From Anaerolineales bacterium (lineage in GTDB: Bacteria; Chloroflexota; Anaerolineae; 4572-78; J111), in the NCBI GenBank assembly GCA_015075185.1, contig JABTUW010000004.1:62001-126000 (forward strand): a stretch of 64,000 nt of DNA, read 5' to 3'. This document shows positions 26,687 to 34,979 of this stretch, piece after piece. Under the pieces are notes generated by a model. The model ran no database searches. It had not been told where the DNA came from and saw nothing but the letters and a program-made list of their open reading frames with translations. The position numbers were made by a program, and so were the translations under genes. Position 1 is the first letter of the stretch, and each line of letters begins with the position of its first letter.

Positions 26687-27565
26687 ATGAAACCACCATC
26701 TTTTGAATACTTTGCTCCAACCACTACGGCAGAAGCTCTGGCTCTTTTAGCCCAACATGGCTACGAAGCTAAACCCCTGGCCGGGGGACAAAGCCTGATT
26801 CCGACCATGAACTTCCGGCTGGCCCAACCCGGCGTCCTGATTGATCTGAACCCCATCTCCGAACTGGCCTATATTCGTCCGAGTGATGATGGCGGCCTGC
26901 GAATTGGAACGATGACTCGCCAGCGTCAGGTTGAGCGCGACCCACTGGTGGCCGAGCGCGCCCCACTCATTCACGAAACCATGCCCTACATTGCCCATCC
27001 CCAAATTCGCAACCGGGGTACATTTGGCGGCAGCTTGGCCCACGCCGATCCTGCCGCCGAGCTGCCTGCGGTTACGACCGCCCTGAATGCCCGGTTTCGC
27101 GCCCGCAGCCAGAGGGGCGAACGCTGGCTTGCAGCCGATGAATTCTTTGTCAGCCTGTTTGCCACCGCCCTGGAACCGGATGAACTGCTGGTCGAAATTG
27201 CCCTGCCCCCTCTACCCCCGCGCAGCGGCTGGGCCTTTACCGAAATGTCCCGCCGCCACGGCGATTACGCCCTGGTGGGGGTGGCGGCTGTCGTAACCCT
27301 GGATGAGCGCGACCGCTGCCAGGCGGCCAAAATCGTCTTTCTGAGCGTGGGCGATGGCCCGGTCGAAGCGCAGCAAGCGGCCCAATTACTCATAGGCCAG
27401 GCACCTTCCCCGGAAGCCATTCGCGCCGCCGCCGAAACCGCGGCCCAGGTTGACATCGCTCCTAACAGTGATATCCACGCTTCCGCCGAGTTTCGGTGTC
27501 ACCTGGCCAGGGTGCTGGCCCAACGGGTATTGACCCAGGCGGTTGAGCGGGCTAAATCTAGTTAG
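26687..27565 (+). CDS. FAD-binding (medium) subunit of a xanthine/CO dehydrogenase-family enzyme
   Basis: The 292-residue protein has the CoxM/XdhB FAD motifs PLAGGQSLIPTMNFRLAQP (31-49) and GTFGGSLAHADPAAELP (109-125), with AHPQIRNRG between. The C-terminal CO_deh_flav_C domain follows. It passes electrons from the Fe-S subunit through FAD to NAD or a quinone. The 2Fe-2S and Mo subunits are 2.1 kb downstream, separated by three unrelated genes and repeats, which is unusual because the subunits are normally contiguous. The start has a weak site. The substrate cannot be told from this subunit. Confidence 0.92.
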   Translation: MKPPSFEYFAPTTTAEALALLAQHGYEAKPLAGGQSLIPTMNFRLAQPGVLIDLNPISELAYIRPSDDGGLRIGTMTRQRQVERDPLVAERAPLIHETMPYIAHPQIRNRGTFGGSLAHADPAAELPAVTTALNARFRARSQRGERWLAADEFFVSLFATALEPDELLVEIALPPLPPRSGWAFTEMSRRHGDYALVGVAAVVTLDERDRCQAAKIVFLSVGDGPVEAQQAAQLLIGQAPSPEAIRAAAETAAQVDIAPNSDIHASAEFRCHLARVLAQRVLTQAVERAKSS

Positions 27566-27610
27566 ACGATTACATTAGCAGAAAAGCTTTGTATAATTCT
27601 TGGAGATTAT

Positions 27611-28231
27611 ATGTCTTGGTATGCGAGTCAAATTTTTGCTAAACCGACCCCTTCGATTGTTGCAGCATTCTGTTCTGTCAAGGTGTTTTCAGAAGGAACT
27701 TATCATATCACAAATCTTCGAAGAGATAACAGAGGTAAAAAGGTTTTCTATCTACCTTATGAAAAACCGTCCACTACACAGCCCAAAGGGCTTTTGATAG
27801 TACGCGAAGTATGTAATCCACGTTCCAGCGCAGCCGAATGGTTCAAACACACCAACGAATGGGCGGCAAGAAACAACGAAGGCTACAAATGGCCTATAAT
27901 AGCTTGGGAAGACCTTGTCGGCCCTTCTAATGTAGAAGTAATGATTCCAGTTAAACTTCCACAGTCTTGTCCACCGGTTGAATTTCTCTGTTTTTTGAAA
28001 GAGATTAGTAACTCTACAAGTACAGTTGTAAGTTATTATTATTGTAAGACTGGTGGCTGTTCTATGGGACCATGCTTCTCCTGGGTTTTTGGCAAAAAAG
28101 ACAGAGTATATGTTTATGATGAGAAACGGGATGTTACTATCGAGTATCAAGACAGCGATAAAATAAATGTGCTATTAATACAGGGGGGCCAGCGGGGAGA
28201 ATCAAAAGCCGGTTTACAATCCAAAGAATAA
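27611..28231 (+). CDS. Protein of unknown function inside the hydroxylase operon
   Basis: The 206-residue protein starts MSWYASQIFAKPTPSIVAAF after GGAGATT and is not recognised. It contains two cysteine-bearing stretches, REVCNPRSSAAEWFKHTNEW and CKTGGCSMGPCFSWVFGKKD, the second with a C-x4-C-x4-C spacing. There is no signal peptide or membrane helix. Lower GC and the surrounding repeats suggest a recent arrival between the FAD and 2Fe-2S subunit genes. A restriction, immunity or toxin-related role is possible for an isolated gene of this kind, but nothing in the sequence shows it. Confidence 0.6.
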   Translation: MSWYASQIFAKPTPSIVAAFCSVKVFSEGTYHITNLRRDNRGKKVFYLPYEKPSTTQPKGLLIVREVCNPRSSAAEWFKHTNEWAARNNEGYKWPIIAWEDLVGPSNVEVMIPVKLPQSCPPVEFLCFLKEISNSTSTVVSYYYCKTGGCSMGPCFSWVFGKKDRVYVYDEKRDVTIEYQDSDKINVLLIQGGQRGESKAGLQSKE

Positions 28232-28446
28232 TGTACTGCCCTTAACCCTTAAACATCACGGCTTTATATCCAAAGGATTTCATTTTGAGCCTCATACCTT
28301 ACACTTCGATTGGGAAGAACATAGACTTACCTGTAATAAGACAGAGAGTAGATCGAGGTAAAGGCTACAGAGTCGAAGAAAAATACTAAAATATAGGTAA
28401 TACCGCCCACCTAGCGTTTCCAGCCGACTGCACGGATTTTGAGTTT

Positions 28447-28540
28447 TGCAATTCATCCTGCCTATCGAGATGTCGCCAAGTGCCTGGAGGGTAACGCTGT
28501 TTTAGCTTTGGCGATGTCTGACTACTGACATCTAGCTAAG
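28447..28540. repeat. Direct repeat, left copy
   Basis: About 94 bases running TGCAATTCATCCTGCCTATC...GACATCTAGCTA match 29325-29416 in the same orientation at roughly 80 percent by eye. The perfect core is AATGTCGCCAAGTGCCT apart from one base. The two copies enclose the toxin-antitoxin module. A shorter fragment, GTCTGGCTACTGATGTCT, recurs near 29620. Confidence 0.75.
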
Positions 28541-28568
28541 GTTAAAGGTGGTTAGATAGTTTACCGAA

Positions 28569-28586
28569 TTACACGGGCTTGTGTAA
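28569..28586. promoter_or_regulatory. Possible operator of the toxin-antitoxin module
   Basis: TTACAC-gggctt-GTGTAA is a perfect 6-base inverted repeat about 75 bases upstream of the antitoxin start. Such palindromes are common autoregulatory sites of these modules. No convincing promoter boxes were found beside it. Confidence 0.3.
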
Positions 28587-28662
28587 AATAACCGTAGCTT
28601 CGAGAATTGGGTGAGGTTTTGATTCGGTGGGCAGTGTCAAGAAGCAATAAAAAGAGGTGGCC

Positions 28663-28911
28663 ATGAACCAAGAAAAAATTTGGCGTGAATTTGCCGCTCT
28701 ACCTCCCGAAGCTCAACAACTTGTGGTTGATTTCATTGCCTTTTTACGAACCCGTTATAAACAGGCGCGTTCCAATAAAAAAGTAAAGCCAGCCGGTAAC
28801 TTGACGGATGAAGCCTTCATTGGTATCTGGCGTGATCGCCCCGATATGCAGGATAGTAGCGCATGGGTTCGCTATGTTCGGGAGCGTGAATGGATAAGGA
28901 CTCATGAGTGA
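28663..28911 (+). CDS. Antitoxin of a VapBC-like module (DUF2281-type)
   Basis: The 82-residue protein begins MNQEKIWREFAALPPEAQQL, a pattern seen in DUF2281-like antitoxins (helix, PPE...Q.LV.DFI.FL). The C-terminal half (NLTDEAFIGIWRDRPDMQDS) is the usual toxin-binding tail with a D/E-rich segment. The ATG at 28663 is chosen over GTG at 28657 because GAGGTGG lies five bases upstream of it. It overlaps the toxin gene by 8 bases, the usual arrangement for co-expressed pairs. It probably binds and blocks the PIN toxin and represses the operon. Confidence 0.75.
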   Translation: MNQEKIWREFAALPPEAQQLVVDFIAFLRTRYKQARSNKKVKPAGNLTDEAFIGIWRDRPDMQDSSAWVRYVREREWIRTHE

Positions 28912-29308
28912 TTGGGTACTTGTTGATACCGATGTATTGATTGATGTTGGCCGTAGCGTAGCTGAGGCCATTACCTGTTTGCAACAAATTGAGCAACAGG
29001 CATCTCCGGCGATAAGTGTTGTTACCCAGATGGAACTGATTATCGGTTGTCGGGATAAAGCAGAACTTCGTACAGTAGAACGTTTCTTACAGCGATTCCA
29101 AACTATCAAACTGAATGAATCTATCTCCGATATAACCGTTGATTTATTACACCGTTACCGTTTAAGTCACGGCTTACTGATCGCTGATGCCCTCATTGCC
29201 GCTACGGCTACCTCATTAGATAAGCCTCTCGTTACAAAGAATCAACGAGATTATAAATTTATCGCAGGTCTACACCTGCTTGCGTACCCAAAGCCATTTA
29301 CTGTCTAA
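28904..29308 (+). CDS. VapC-like PIN-domain ribonuclease toxin
   Basis: The 134-residue protein has the four acidic PIN positions: VLVDTDVLIDVG (Asp8 and Asp10 region), TQMELIIGC (Glu near 44), LLIADALIAATA (Asp near 92) and VTKNQRDYKFI (Asp near 112). These bind Mg and cut RNA, usually tRNA or rRNA, in VapC toxins. It overlaps its antitoxin and ends just before the second direct repeat. The module lies inside the molybdenum hydroxylase operon, so it was probably inserted there. Confidence 0.88.
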   Translation: MSDWVLVDTDVLIDVGRSVAEAITCLQQIEQQASPAISVVTQMELIIGCRDKAELRTVERFLQRFQTIKLNESISDITVDLLHRYRLSHGLLIADALIAATATSLDKPLVTKNQRDYKFIAGLHLLAYPKPFTV

Positions 29309-29324
29309 TTTTCGGCTCAAAATG

Positions 29325-29416
29325 TGCAATTTATCCTGCCTATCGAAATGTCGCCAAGTGCCTTTAGTGTAACACCGTTTTTAGCTTTACTGTCGTCTGA
29401 CTGCTGATATCTGGCT
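29325..29416. repeat. Direct repeat, right copy
   Basis: TGCAATTTATCCTGCCTATC to GATATCTGGCTA matches the left copy at 28447-28540. It begins 17 bases after the toxin stop. Together with the left copy it delimits an 880-base unit. Confidence 0.75.
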
Positions 29417-29426
29417 ACTTATAGTA

Positions 29427-29580
29427 AGCATCCTGAGTAGCGTGGAACTCGTCCTGCGACCGAAGGGAGTGTCGAAGGGCGAAATGGAGCGCGTATCGAA
29501 GGATGCGGCTCAGGCAACGATTCACGGCTAACTCGCATCCTTCGATACGGTTTCGCTTCGCTCAACCTACTCAGGATGCT
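29427..29580. repeat. Nested palindromic element
   Basis: The outer arms AGCATCCTGAGTAG (29427-29440) and CTACTCAGGATGCT (29567-29580) and the inner arms CGTATCGAAGGATGCG (29492-29507) and CGCATCCTTCGATACG (29534-29549) are all perfect inverted repeats. A third partial unit (TCCTGAGTTTATCGAAGGATGC) follows at 29580-29604. With the direct repeat it fills the 349-base gap before the 2Fe-2S gene. A related fragment is at 35747-35776. Confidence 0.85.
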
Positions 29581-29657
29581 TCCTGAGTTTATCGAAGGAT
29601 GCTCTTAACTTATGATATTGTCTGGCTACTGATGTCTTTGTTTTTGAGGAGAGATTA

Positions 29658-30143
29658 ATGCCAAGCCTTTTCACGATCACTGTCGTCGTCAACGGTAAAC
29701 AGTACCAGCGCGCTATTGAGCCGCGGCTGCTGTTGAGCGACTTTTTGCGCCACGAACTCGGCCTGACCGGCACCCATGTCGGCTGCGAGCATGGCGTCTG
29801 CGGCGCTTGCACCATCCTGTTTGACGGGCAGGCGGTCCGCTCCTGCATTATGTTTGCGGTGCAGGCCGACGGCCATGAGATTACCACCGTCGAAGGATTG
29901 GCCGCCGATGCCGAGCATCTCCACCCGCTGCAAGAGGGCTTCTGGGAAGCGCACGGTTTGCAGTGCGGCTACTGCACCCCTGGTTTCCTGATGACCCTCG
30001 TCCCCTTTCTGCAAGAAAACCCGGACCCGACCGAGGAAGAAATCCGCGAAGCGATTTCCGGCAATCTGTGCCGCTGTACCGGCTACCAGAATATTGTCGA
30101 GGCGGTCAAACTGGCGGCAGGGAAGATGAAGGAGCCATCGTGA
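29658..30143 (+). CDS. [2Fe-2S] small subunit of the xanthine/CO dehydrogenase-family enzyme
   Basis: The 161-residue protein has the plant-type cluster HVGCEHGVCGACTILFDGQA (Cys near 43, 48, 51) with the fourth Cys in AVRSC, and the second cluster QCGYCTPGFL and GNLCRCTGYQNIV. It relays electrons from the Mo site to FAD. The C-terminus is typical length. GAGGAGAGATTA precedes the ATG. The Mo subunit starts 113 bases later. It has no export signal, so the enzyme is cytoplasmic, unlike the decayed IorAB pair at the left end. Confidence 0.94.
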   Translation: MPSLFTITVVVNGKQYQRAIEPRLLLSDFLRHELGLTGTHVGCEHGVCGACTILFDGQAVRSCIMFAVQADGHEITTVEGLAADAEHLHPLQEGFWEAHGLQCGYCTPGFLMTLVPFLQENPDPTEEEIREAISGNLCRCTGYQNIVEAVKLAAGKMKEPS

Positions 30144-30169
30144 GCCGGAGGCACACCACCAGTAATGAA

Positions 30170-30237
30170 AATCCGCAGATTTCGCAGATTGCCCAGATTT
30201 TTATTTTAATCTGCGAAATCTGTGTAATCTGTGGATT
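30170..30237. repeat. Palindromic repeat between enzyme subunit genes
   Basis: AATCCGCAGATTTCGCAGATT is inverted against AATCTGCGAAATCTG...GTGGATT. It occupies most of the gap between the 2Fe-2S and Mo subunit genes and could form a hairpin affecting the ratio of the subunits. Confidence 0.75.
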
Positions 30238-30255
30238 ATTTCCCAGGGAGGCGGT

Positions 30256-32601
30256 ATGACGACTCGAAACTTCGGCGCGCGGATCAAACGCAACGAAGAC
30301 CCCCAACTGCTGACCGGGCGGGCGCAGTTTGTGGACGATATTCACATTCCGGGCACGCTGCATGCCGCCTTCAAACGGAGCGATTATGCCCACGCCCGCA
30401 TCGTCTCGATTGATGTCGAAACGGCCAAAAGTATGCCCGGTGTGGTCGCCGTTTACACAGCGGCGGATCTGGGCGACTTCTGGCAGCCCTCGCCGCTGCT
30501 GGTGCCGCCCCCTCCGGCCGAGCATGTGATTTTTAATGCGCGGACCGGGGCGCAGTTAGCCAAAGACAAGGTGCGGCATGTCGGCGAAGCCATCGTCATG
30601 GTCGTGGCCGAGAGCCGCTACCTGGCCGAAGACGCCGTGGAGACCATCGTCGTTGATTACGAACCGCTCGACCCGGTGCTGGAACTGGAGGCCGGTCTGG
30701 CCGAGCAGGCTGCCGCCATCCACGAGGACTTGGGCCACAATATGGCTGCCCATGTTATCCAGCGCAAAGGCGACTACGAGGCTGCCAAAGCCAAAGCCGA
30801 CCTGGTCATCTCCCGCCGCATCATCTATGATCGCGGTATTTCCGCCCCCATGGAGGGCCGGGGCATCGTGGCTCACTATGACCCCCTGGCTCGCAAGTTG
30901 ACGGTCTGGGATTCAACCCAGGCCCCGCTGCCCATCCGCAACGGCCTGGCCGCCATGTTCGGCCTGTCGGAGCGTCAGGTGCAGGTCATTGCGCCATTTA
31001 TTGGCGGCGGCTTTGGCCCCAAGATCATGATGTTCTACCCCGAAGAAACCCTGGTTCCCTGGGCGGCCATGCGGCTGAACCGGCCCATCAAATGGATCGA
31101 GGACCGGCAGGAACATTTTTACGCCACGACCCACGACCGCAGCCAGCTCCACGACTCAGAGATTGCCTTGAGCAAAGAAGGCAAAATCCTGGGGGTCAAA
31201 GACTTTTTCCTGCACGATACCGGCGCTTATAATCCCTACGGCCTGACTCCGCCGCTGAACACCCAATGTACTCTGCTTGGCCCTTACATCGTGCCCAATT
31301 ACTACACCGAATTCAAGGTTGTCTTCACCAACAAAACAATCGTGACGCCCTATCGCGGGGCGGGACGGCAGCACGGCGTTTTTGTGATGGAGCGCCTGCT
31401 CGATTTGGCGGCCAAAGAACTCGGCCTGGACCCGGTCGAGATTCGCCGCCGCAACCTGATCCCGCCCGACCAGTTCCCCTGGTCCAATGAAATTATTTAC
31501 CAGGATTTTGCGCCTCTGGTTTTTGACAGCGGGAATTACGAGGCCGTGCTGAACAAGACCAAAGCCATGATTGGCTGGGATGAGTTTCGTGAGGCGAAGC
31601 GGCGGGGCGAGATGGCGGGCAAGAAGGTCGGCATTGGGCTGGTCATGTATATCGAGGGGACCGGCATTGGCCCTTACGAGGGGGCGCGGGTGCAGGTTGA
31701 AGCGAGCGGTAAAACAACCGTGGTGACCGGGGTTGGCACGCAGGGACAGGGGCATTACACTTCCTTTGCCCAGATTGCCGCCGACGCGCTGGGGGTGTCG
31801 GTGCGGGATGTTTACGTGTCCACCGGCGACAGCGGCCAGTTCAACTGGGGGACCGGCACCTTTGCCAGCCGCGGCGCGGTGGTGGCCGGTTCGGCGGTCA
31901 ATGCCGCAGCCCAGATTGTGCGGGGGAAAGTGATCAAACTGGCGGCGGAGTTTCTGGAGGCCAGCGAAGCCGACATCGAGTTGGTGGATGGCTTTGCCCA
32001 GGTGCGCGGTGTGCCTGACTCAAGGGTCAGCCTGGCCACGCTGGCGGCTAAGGCCAATCCACTGCGCGGTGCGGTTGAACCGGGGACTGAGCCGGGCCTG
32101 GAAGGTACGGCCTACTTCGGCCCTAAAATGGGGGCGACGGCCAACGGCGCACACGCCATGATTGTCGAGGTGGACCCGGAAACCTTTAACCTGAAAATTC
32201 TCAAATATGTGGTCGTCCACGATTGCGGCCGGCTGATCAACCCGATGATTGTCGAAGGACAGGTGCACGGCGGGGTAGCCCAGGGCATTGGCAACGCCTT
32301 TTACGAGCAACTGGTTTACGACGAGAATGGGCAACTGCTCAACGCCTCCTTCATGGATTACCTGCTGCCGACGGCCCTGGATGTCCCCCGCATGGATTTG
32401 GGACACGAGGAAACGCCCTCGCCGCTCAATCCGCTGGGAATCAAGGGGGCGGGCGAAGCCGGGGCGATCCCGGTCGGCTGCCTGTTTGCCCAGGCCCTGG
32501 AAGACGCGCTGGGTCTGGCAGACCTGGAAATCCTGGAGATGCCGCTCAGCCCGCTGCGATTGTGGGAAATGGCGACGCGGTCGAGTGGCGGCCCGGCCTA
32601 A
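30256..32601 (+). CDS. Molybdopterin-binding large subunit, xanthine dehydrogenase family (form II CoxL-like)
   Basis: The 781-residue protein starts FGARIKRNEDPQLLTGRAQF, as in CoxL/XdhA large subunits. Molybdopterin-contact motifs include GGGFGPK, FKVVFTNKTIVTPYRGAGRQ and GTQGQGHYTSFAQI. The catalytic base is the Glu of KGAGEAGAIPVG near the C-terminus. The active-site loop reads PYRGAGR, which marks form II rather than AYXCSFR of the copper-containing CO dehydrogenase, so CO oxidation is not supported. The substrate (purine, aldehyde, aromatic or other) is unknown. AGGGAGGCGGT precedes the ATG. No maturation genes (XdhC, MobA) are adjacent; a MoxR/VWA pair lies 9 kb away on the other strand. 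Confidence 0.93.
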   Translation: MTTRNFGARIKRNEDPQLLTGRAQFVDDIHIPGTLHAAFKRSDYAHARIVSIDVETAKSMPGVVAVYTAADLGDFWQPSPLLVPPPPAEHVIFNARTGAQLAKDKVRHVGEAIVMVVAESRYLAEDAVETIVVDYEPLDPVLELEAGLAEQAAAIHEDLGHNMAAHVIQRKGDYEAAKAKADLVISRRIIYDRGISAPMEGRGIVAHYDPLARKLTVWDSTQAPLPIRNGLAAMFGLSERQVQVIAPFIGGGFGPKIMMFYPEETLVPWAAMRLNRPIKWIEDRQEHFYATTHDRSQLHDSEIALSKEGKILGVKDFFLHDTGAYNPYGLTPPLNTQCTLLGPYIVPNYYTEFKVVFTNKTIVTPYRGAGRQHGVFVMERLLDLAAKELGLDPVEIRRRNLIPPDQFPWSNEIIYQDFAPLVFDSGNYEAVLNKTKAMIGWDEFREAKRRGEMAGKKVGIGLVMYIEGTGIGPYEGARVQVEASGKTTVVTGVGTQGQGHYTSFAQIAADALGVSVRDVYVSTGDSGQFNWGTGTFASRGAVVAGSAVNAAAQIVRGKVIKLAAEFLEASEADIELVDGFAQVRGVPDSRVSLATLAAKANPLRGAVEPGTEPGLEGTAYFGPKMGATANGAHAMIVEVDPETFNLKILKYVVVHDCGRLINPMIVEGQVHGGVAQGIGNAFYEQLVYDENGQLLNASFMDYLLPTALDVPRMDLGHEETPSPLNPLGIKGAGEAGAIPVGCLFAQALEDALGLADLEILEMPLSPLRLWEMATRSSGGPA

Positions 32602-32639
32602 CTATTTTTCCGAATAATGGGCAAATAGGTCTTTTTATT

Positions 32640-32880
32640 TATCTCTTCGCCAGCCGTAATCGTGACCGAACCGGACGCAACCTGGCCCGGCTGCCCAAAA
32701 TTGCCAGTCAATTCACTCTTTTTGGTATCCACACTGATGCCCGGCCAACGGCGGCGCAGATAAGCCGTTGCCAGCGGACAAAATCGGATCGCCCGCCGTT
32801 TCCTCAGCCATCAGGTTGTCCAAAGCCGCCAGCACCCCAGGTCTTAATGCCCCTTCGAGCTTCCAGTCTATTTCTTCCTA
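32640..32880 (-). pseudogene. Remnant of an ISAzo13-like transposase
   Basis: Read on the minus strand, one frame gives LEGALRPGVLAALDNLMAEE followed by TAGDP, resembling the ISAzo13 N-terminal LLEALDALVEPETRGDP pattern. A second frame nearby gives GISVDTKKSELTGNFGQPGQ, resembling the ISVDTKKKELIGNFKNAG segment from the middle of those transposases. The parts between are missing, so this is an internal-deletion relic. It lies in the 588-base gap (32602-33189) after the Mo subunit gene. I rely on recalled family consensus, so this needs a translated search. Confidence 0.5.
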
Positions 32881-33070
32881 ACAAGACTTCCTCACGCAGA
32901 AAGTTATCAGGAAATAGGTAGAGGTCTGGTCGAATCTGGTAAGAGTTTGCTTTAAACCCACAACAGACGGTAAAATACTTCAATGGGTGTTGGTGTGTTC
33001 ATTGGCGCTTACTCCTGACCTGGCCAATAACTAATCTAGCTGACATAATGATAAAATTTGTTTCATCATT

Positions 33071-33099
33071 GTGACAAACACCAAGAATCGTGCTATACT
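33071..33099 (+). promoter_or_regulatory. Sigma-70-type promoter of the response-regulator operon
   Basis: GTGACA is followed after 17 bases by TATACT, with an extended TGC just before the -10 box. It lies about 90 bases upstream of the response-regulator ATG. Confidence 0.65.
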
Positions 33100-33189
33100 C
33101 TGGCTAATCAGGTTAATTTAGAAAAGGTTTTGCCGAAGGCCGTTGACAGGAGTACAATGTGGGCGGCCAAACAAGGAGCGGAGTCATCT

Positions 33190-33621
33190 ATGTCTAACAT
33201 TCTTTACGCCGAAGACGACCGTGACTGTCGAGAACTGTTTGCCTTTGCCCTCCGGCAAAAAAATCACCGGGTTCACGAAGCAATCAATGGGGCGCAGGCC
33301 GTACAAATTGTCCGTGATGAACCAATTGATCTCGTCATGCTGGATGTTCGGATGCCCATGATGACCGGCTACGATGCCGCTCGTATCATCGCCAAAGAAG
33401 CGCCGGATATTCCGGTGATCTTCTTGAGCGCCAAAGGGATGCGTCGCGAGGTGACAATGGCCTTTGAATGTGGCCCTATGACCGTAGACTATCTGATCAA
33501 ACCCATTTCCCCTGAGCAACTGGTTAACCGGGTCGAAGCAATCCTGGAAGCCTGCCGTATGCGGGGCCTGGCGGCAGTGCGGGAAGAGAATATGGCTCGC
33601 GAGCTGGTCGCGGCCTGGTAA
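33190..33621 (+). CDS. Single-domain response regulator
   Basis: The 143-residue receiver domain has the acidic pair in LYAEDDRDC (Asp8, Asp9), the phosphorylated Asp in VMLDVRMPMM (near 52), Ser in FLSAKG and Lys in YLIKPISPEQ (near 105). There is no output domain, so it acts through partner proteins. The ATG at 33190 with AAGGAG upstream is chosen; the longer frame from 33058 covers the promoter. The next gene, 7 bases away, is a cyclic-nucleotide-binding/SpoIIE phosphatase, a common partner-switching arrangement. The large kinase at 22760 could be its kinase, but that is a guess. Confidence 0.92.
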   Translation: MSNILYAEDDRDCRELFAFALRQKNHRVHEAINGAQAVQIVRDEPIDLVMLDVRMPMMTGYDAARIIAKEAPDIPVIFLSAKGMRREVTMAFECGPMTVDYLIKPISPEQLVNRVEAILEACRMRGLAAVREENMARELVAAW

Positions 33622-33627
33622 GGGTGG

Positions 33628-34874
33628 TTGATAGAATTGAGCAGCAGCATCCGTTCGGCGCTGGAGCTTGCTCTGGGCGCTCTCCCTGAAGATGCACTGA
33701 CTGCCTTGATGAATGTTGTGGTGACCCGCACCTATCCCGCCGACTCGATCATCTGCCGGGAAGGACAACCCGCGGACATCTTTTACATCATCCAAGAAGG
33801 TCAGGTGGCTTTTACTAAGCGTATGGCCGATAGCGATCAGTTTTTGGGGATGAAGACGACGGGTGAATTCTTTGGGGAGTTGGGTGTTTTGGACCGCGCT
33901 CCCCGCGCCGCTACTGTCCACGCCATCTCCGATTGCCAGCTCATTGAGATTGATGAAACCACCCTGGATGAAATTCTGACCCGCAATCCCTCCGTTGCCC
34001 GGGCCATCATGCGGGGCATCACCCGGACTGTGCGGGACACCGACCGGATTACTATCGCCGAATTGCAGCTTAAAAATAGTGAGTTGGCCCGTACCCTGGA
34101 AAACCTACGGGCGGCCCAGGCTGAACTGCTCCTGCGCGAGCGGTTGAAACGCGACCTGGAGATTGCCGCGCAAGTCATAAAAATATTCTACCCACCTCTT
34201 TTCCAGACGTACCGGGCTTTGAATTTGCCGCCCTGGCCCGTCCGGCCCGTGAGATTGGCGGCGACCTGTACGACATTGTAGATATGGACCAGAACCAGAT
34301 TGGCATCGTTATGGCCGATGCGTCTGGCAAAAGCGTCCAGGCAGCGATTTATATGGCCGTTGTGCGCGCCCTGTTTCTGAGCGAAACCAACGCCAACCTG
34401 TCGCCCAGTGAAACCGCCCACCGCATTCACAACCTCCTGCTCAAAGTCTCCACAACCGCCGATATGTTCGTCACTGCTTTCTACGCCACCTTAAATACCG
34501 TCACCCGTGAGATGCGTTATATCCGAGGTGGACACGACCGGCCGGTCTACTATCATGCTGACACTGGCCAGATCAGCTTACTCAATCCGCCGGGCCGCTT
34601 TTTGGGCTTACTGCCAAACTTAATTATCCAAGAGGAGAGCTTAACTTTTCAAACCGGGGATACGTTGGTTTGCTACAGTGATGGTGTGACCGATGCCATT
34701 CGCCCCGGCGACGGCGAACTGTATGGCCTGGAACGGCTGGAAGAGATTGTCTGCCGCGAGGGGCACCGGTCTGCCAGCGACTTAGTCAAAATTATCGTCA
34801 GCGATATTGATCAATTTAGAAGCGGCACAGAACAGCCGGATGATCTGACTTTGTTGGTGACGAAGGCAGTGTAG
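33628..34874 (+). pseudogene. Cyclic-nucleotide-binding domain/PP2C (SpoIIE) phosphatase, single frameshift
   Basis: The first frame has a Crp-like domain (CREGQPADIFYIIQEGQVAF, GEFFGELGVLDRAPRAATV) and a coiled linker ending RLKRDLEIAAQV. From about 34190 the second frame gives LPTSFPDVPGFEFAALARPA, then REIGGDLYDIVDMDQ and VMADASGKSVQAAIYM, ending at 34874 with the SpoIIE signature YSDGVTDAIRPGDG. The two halves belong to one gene of about 415 residues, broken near 34180 in an A-rich stretch. The phosphatase would act on an anti-sigma-antagonist-type phosphoprotein. TTG at 33628 is the likely start. It may be a true frameshift or a base-call error; only one indel is needed. Confidence 0.85.
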
Positions 34875-34955
34875 CAGAGTCACAGGGTAGCAGAGTCGCA
34901 GACTTAGTTTTTCTTGTAACCTTGCTACTCTGCAACCTTGCCACTTTGTAACTTT
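34871..34955. repeat. Degenerate palindromic repeat
   Basis: Repeated GTAGCAGAGTC units (34871-34903) face CTACTCTGCAACC units (34925-34955) as a loose inverted repeat. It starts at the stop codon of the phosphatase gene. Confidence 0.5.
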
Positions 34956-34979
34956 GAATAAATATGGAGCAATAAAACG

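Noticed and set aside
28238..28446. Possible small gene between the unknown protein and the left direct repeat
   Set aside because: No frame with a start, a ribosome-binding site and more than about 30 codons is visible.
26687..32601. Copper-type CO dehydrogenase
   Set aside because: The large subunit has PYRGAGR rather than AYXCSFR, so CO oxidation is not supported by sequence.
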